Shown here: one piece after another, positions 60,115 through 64,000 of the stretch | Position numbering within the stretch: the first letter of the stretch is position 1 | How the letters are laid out: every line of letters begins with the position of its first letter | Source of the DNA: Rhyacichthys aspro | Lineage: Eukaryota; Chordata; Actinopteri; Gobiiformes; Rhyacichthyidae | Direction: 5' to 3' | DNA length: 64,000 bases | Assembly: GCA_036850595.1 (NCBI GenBank) | Contig: CM072161.1 | Location: 9,817,905 to 9,881,904, forward strand | The notes under the pieces: model-generated | What the model saw: only the letters and a program-made list of their open reading frames with translations | Told to the model about the DNA's origin: nothing | Database searches by the model: none | Translations under genes and position numbers: made by a program

Positions 60115-63100
60115 ATGAAGCAGAATCATGCAGCCAAACACAGCACTGAGAGAGAATTTGGAGGAACTCTGGGTAACAGGCCATTAGAGTAGTGTCCTCA
60201 GCACTGTGTACATTTCAACATCTGTGGTCATTTTATGTCGACTAATCACTCCCACTGAATTTACTGCTGCACTAATTTAAAGTAGATTCATTTGTTTGGG
60301 ACAGGCAGGTACAGCAACAGGGAAACATTAGCAGTTGAATTTGCTGTCAGAGAAGCAAATGAGAAAATCCATTGTGTGTGCTCATTGTTTTGTGTATGCC
60401 TGTTTGTAATGCTCTATCTCCTGTTGTGCTCATTGGCATCAATTTGGCTCCCAACTGCTTAAAGTGAAGTCATGTATCGAACATGACAGTGCAGCAGCAG
60501 CACAGATTAACTATAAACTACTTAAATAGGATACATTTTGTTGATTGTTCACAGCCTGCAAGCCCAAGTGCTTTGTAATGCTCAACAGTTTCACAAACAG
60601 CTTTTCTCACTTTTTTATCACATCTCAGGTGCCGTTTGTATCCCACTTTTTCTCCCGTTGACCGTGCTGCTACTTATTGGTGTGAGTCGATCCCCAACAG
60701 CTAGCCTCTTTCAGTGGCCCCCCGCCTTTCCCTCCTCTGACCAGCTATGGCACCCACTGGCCCCTGTACTGCTTCTGGGATGGATAGGTCTGCACGCTGC
60801 ACTGTATTTTCTGCCTCTGGGAAAGGTAGGACTACAATATTTGATGTTAAGACTACTATTACTCCAGAGTCTCTTATGCCATTAAAACTAACAATAAAGC
60901 CAAGTTAAGGTAAATGTGATTGTCATAATGTTTATAATAGGTAGGAAACATCTGCAAGGTCAGCCTTCTACTGACTGTTCTTACCCATGATTTCACTAAA
61001 TTTGACTGAAAAGGAACAAGTGATAGATACGGTGGCCCTGGGGTTGCTTCAAAAAAGAGACCAATCCCTCAAAATTAAAAAAGAGTCCATGATAAAAATA
61101 AAGCCAAAAAAAATCCTCAAAAAAAAAAAAAAAAATTCCTTATTAAGAACGAGACACCTGAAAAAGAAAAACATTCGGCAATTGAACGAAAGTTAGCAAC
61201 ATTTTTAAATTGAGACATTGCTTTTAGTTTTCATTGCATCTTTTTTTCTAAGGTTTTGAAAGATTGGTTTCTTTTTTAAAAAAAATGTCCCTCTTATTTT
61301 TCTCATGGACAAAAACAATTTTGATGATGCTCCTCAGAGCCAAAAATGTTTGATTTCCGCCACTGAGTACAAATATATGCACACACCTGTCACCCCATGT
61401 ACAAATTTCACTCTTACTAAATGAAACAAATAAGAATAAATTCACACAATTTTTTATATATGTGTAGTTGACCAGTTGGCCGACGTTGGCCTGTGCCAAA
61501 AGGGAATACACATGTATGCCACATTGATTAACTAATATGTCTTATGTCAATATTTTTTAATCAATTAACAGTGATTGTATTTGCCAACAGATGTCAGAAG
61601 GATTAGAGCTGAAAAACAAGACCCGCCTCAAGTATCCTATAAATGGTAACGCTGGGTTTAATGTAATATTTTGAAAAATGAGGTTCCATTATATATATTT
61701 TACTTAATTCCCTCTTTACCACTGTTTAAATAATACTGTTACACGGCTTGGTCTTTTCCCACTGCACTCTTTGTCAGTCTGCTTATCTCCCTCCTCCGGC
61801 CACAATATTTAGCTTTGGTTTGTTTTGTCTCTCCCAGGTTTCTATGCCCTCTGCATCAGTGTGGGCCTGGTGCTGTTGTTGCTGAGGCTCGGGGCTCCTT
61901 TGGGGCAGCTCTTTGAGTTGCTCCTGCCTCTAGCTGTGTCTGCAATAGTGCTGTCGTTCCTCTTCTCCATCTTCCTCTACGCCCGATCCTTTTTGGTTTC
62001 CTCCGATGCTCTGGCTCCAGGGGGCAACACAGGTGAGATGGAGGCTCATCACAAGAGGAAGAATGTAATGCAGAAATCCACCCACATGTTTTTTTATTGT
62101 TCAGATTTTTTCCCCTGGTGGAAAGAAACTGCACTGGCTATGTTTGTTTTTTTGTTTTTTATTTTTTAGCAGCCAGGCTTTAGTGGAAACTGTAGGCATC
62201 AAATGAACAGTCTCCTAAATAAGAGCTGCTAGAGATATACTGTTTAAGAAAGTGTTACCGTTCGGCTTGTGATGCCGCGAGTAGTGATAATATCTAATAG
62301 AATATAACAGGATCAAAGCTTTAAAGGTGCAATATCATTTGAACTATTAAAGTCATTCAAATGTATTTAAATGAGAACCAAACAGACAAATCACAAGGGA
62401 ACACACGAGAAGGAATATCAAAGTCAGTAAAACAGGATTAGAACTGAAACACTTGTTGGCTCTGTGTTCATATCTAGCTTATACAAAAAAATCTTGTTGA
62501 ATACAGTTTTTTTCTATTTGTGCTGCATTTTCTAAAGCCAGCACAAATGGTGATTGTTTTATGTGAAAAATCTGGCAATCCTGGAGCACATATTGTGAAA
62601 TGAATCTCTGGTTAGAAGCTCTGAGTTTAGATCCAGTTGGTACATGTCACCCCCTTTTGTCTCAAGGCCAAATAAAGAAAAAAATGTACGTTAAAGAGAA
62701 TTACTTTACTGTGATAATAATGTCTTAATAATACAGTATACCACAGATACAAAAGTCAATGCGTTTTGTAAAACCTTATGGTGTGTTTTATATCCTTGGC
62801 ATCTCCAGGACATCACTTGTATGATTTCTTTATCGGACGAGAACTAAACCCCCGGATTCAAGACTTCGACCTAAAATATTTCTGTGAGCTCAGGCCGGGT
62901 CTTATCGGATGGGTGAGTATACTTTTAGAAAACAAGAACGTGAAATTACATTAGGCTCGGTCTGTTTTTATAGGTTATTAATATATGAATACCAATCTCT
63001 TTACCACAAAAAGAAATGATAAATACAATATTCTTTAACTATTCTTTAAATGGCCTCCTGTGTGAAGGAAGGTGATTCAATTTATTAGTGCCAGTGAGAG

Positions 63101-64000
63101 CGTATTTCCTCAGCTCTCTTCATAGGTCCTCTGAATAATTTAAAACACACACTGCTTTCAGTAATGAGCTCGGTTGGAGATCCACAAATTACCAACAGGA
63201 GGCAATGTTGCTCTGTTCTGTCACCTGATAATTGTGGTCTGTAAGTTCGACACAGTCAGAGGCAAAAAACTTTCCTCCCTAATGACCTGACACAGTAAAT
63301 CACATCACCCCCTTGCTTCTGAGTCATCAGACAAATCAGACAAATCAGGATCTCCCCCCAAAAATAACAAGTACAAATCCCAGAGTTTAGACCCAGTTCA
63401 TCTGCTCCCGACAAACAGTGTCACCATTTTCTGTTGATCTGAAAAACATAAAGACTTACTTACTGTCATTTTTTAAATTTCATCTTTGAGTATTTTTCCA
63501 GCAGCAGTAGAAACACAGGTTTGCATATCTGAATGTTTTAAAGGCAGGTGCGTAGGAGAAGACAGAAAAAGCTTCCACCGACTGGCCACAGACAGTGTGT
63601 GGGAGATTTCTGTTTCCTGTATTTTTCCTCAAAGTCATACACATGATAAAGCACATATGCAAAATTGAAAACACCCCTAAATAATGCAATCGATTGGTTA
63701 AAAATGTAAGATAGAATTTCAAAATAAAAAAATACGACTTTCACAACTCCTCTTTATGTTTTAGGTCTGTTGATGAATAAATGTAAGCGTTGTTTCTGCA
63801 GGTGTTTAGATGTATATATTTGATTCAGATGGAAAGAGGAAATCTATTATAAATGTAAAATAACTAGCTTGTGCTACATAACAACCTAATGTTATGAATA
63901 TACATGCATTTTATATTCAGCGAGGAGAAAATGTTATCTTTTTCTTGCAGGTGGTGATTAATTTTGGTCTGCTGATGAAAGAGGTGGCACTCCGAGGTTC
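60115..64000 (+). CDS. tm7sf2: Delta(14)-sterol reductase TM7SF2, 5' part (runs off the window)
   Basis: Exons 60115-60172, 60629-60825, 61591-61645, 61838-62032, 62809-62912 and 63951 to the edge join in frame; the 3' part is outside. TM7SF2 reduces the C14-C15 double bond of sterol intermediates with NADPH in the endoplasmic reticulum, after CYP51 in cholesterol synthesis. It shares its fold with lamin B receptor and DHCR7. Visible are membrane helices (AVCIPLFLPLTVLLLIG; APVLLLGWIGLHAALYFLPLGK; FYALCISVGLVLLLLRL; LLPLAVSAIVLSFLFSIFLYA), the motif NKTRLKYPINGF, and the family signature GHHLYDFFIGRELNPRI with DLKYFCELRPGLIGW. The short N-terminus (MKQNHAAKHSTEREFGGTL) has no Tudor or RS domain, which separates it from LBR. 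The ATG lies ten bases into exon 2. VPS51-TM7SF2 adjacency is the same in human. Confidence 0.93.
61119..61135 (+). repeat. Poly-A run in tm7sf2 intron
   Basis: Seventeen consecutive A residues within a purine-rich, Lys/Asn-codon-like stretch (about 61,060-61,195). No retroposon body was identified. Confidence 0.7.

Noticed and set aside
1..64000. tRNA or rRNA genes
   Set aside because: No cloverleaf with A and B boxes or rRNA-like segment was recognised on reading; a tRNAscan run would be needed to be certain.

Overview
The window looks like nuclear DNA of a ray-finned (teleost) fish. The evidence is spliced vertebrate genes with GT-AG introns of about 80 bp to 1.4 kb, AATAAA poly(A) signals, AT-rich spacers, and several small DNA-transposon remnants of types common in fish. 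All exon structures were built by eye, by joining splice sites and checking that the reading frame stays open; nothing was aligned by computer.

Layout. 1-17,355 holds no gene I can support; it carries two transposon-like elements, microsatellites and possible regulatory blocks. 17,356-21,316 is flrt1, with its whole coding region in one exon. 21,317-31,700 is again gene-free, with two copies of one short hAT-like element (24,347-24,812 with an 8-bp target duplication; 25,614-25,942) and a striking inverted repeat at 23,953-24,008. From 31.7 kb to the right edge the window is gene-dense, every gene on the + strand: zfpl1 (32,421-34,100), an unusual histidine-rich coiled-coil gene (36,240-41,100), a retinal tetraspanin of the rom1/prph2 family (42,287-44,514), frmd8 (48,398-51,625), vps51 (53,957-58,534) and the 5' part of tm7sf2 (60,115 to the edge).

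The set flrt1, zfpl1, rom1, frmd8, vps51 and tm7sf2 matches genes of human 11q12-q13, so this is a conserved-synteny block. ZFPL1 and VPS51 serve Golgi and endosome-to-Golgi traffic, FRMD8 stabilises iRhom/ADAM17 sheddase at the cell surface, TM7SF2 is a sterol C14 reductase, the tetraspanin shapes photoreceptor discs, and FLRT1 is a cell-adhesion/guidance receptor. They share a neighbourhood rather than a pathway.

The most interesting locus is the histidine-rich gene. Its predicted 1,340-aa protein has a serine tract, an Arg/Ser-rich part, a block of about 500 residues built from two kinds of His-Gly-Asp tandem repeat, and a C-terminal coiled coil that resembles TJAP1/BEGAIN. I know of no mammalian gene of this design at the matching position. 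It may be a TJAP1/BEGAIN-family ohnolog that gained a repeat-built N-terminal region, possibly metal-binding.
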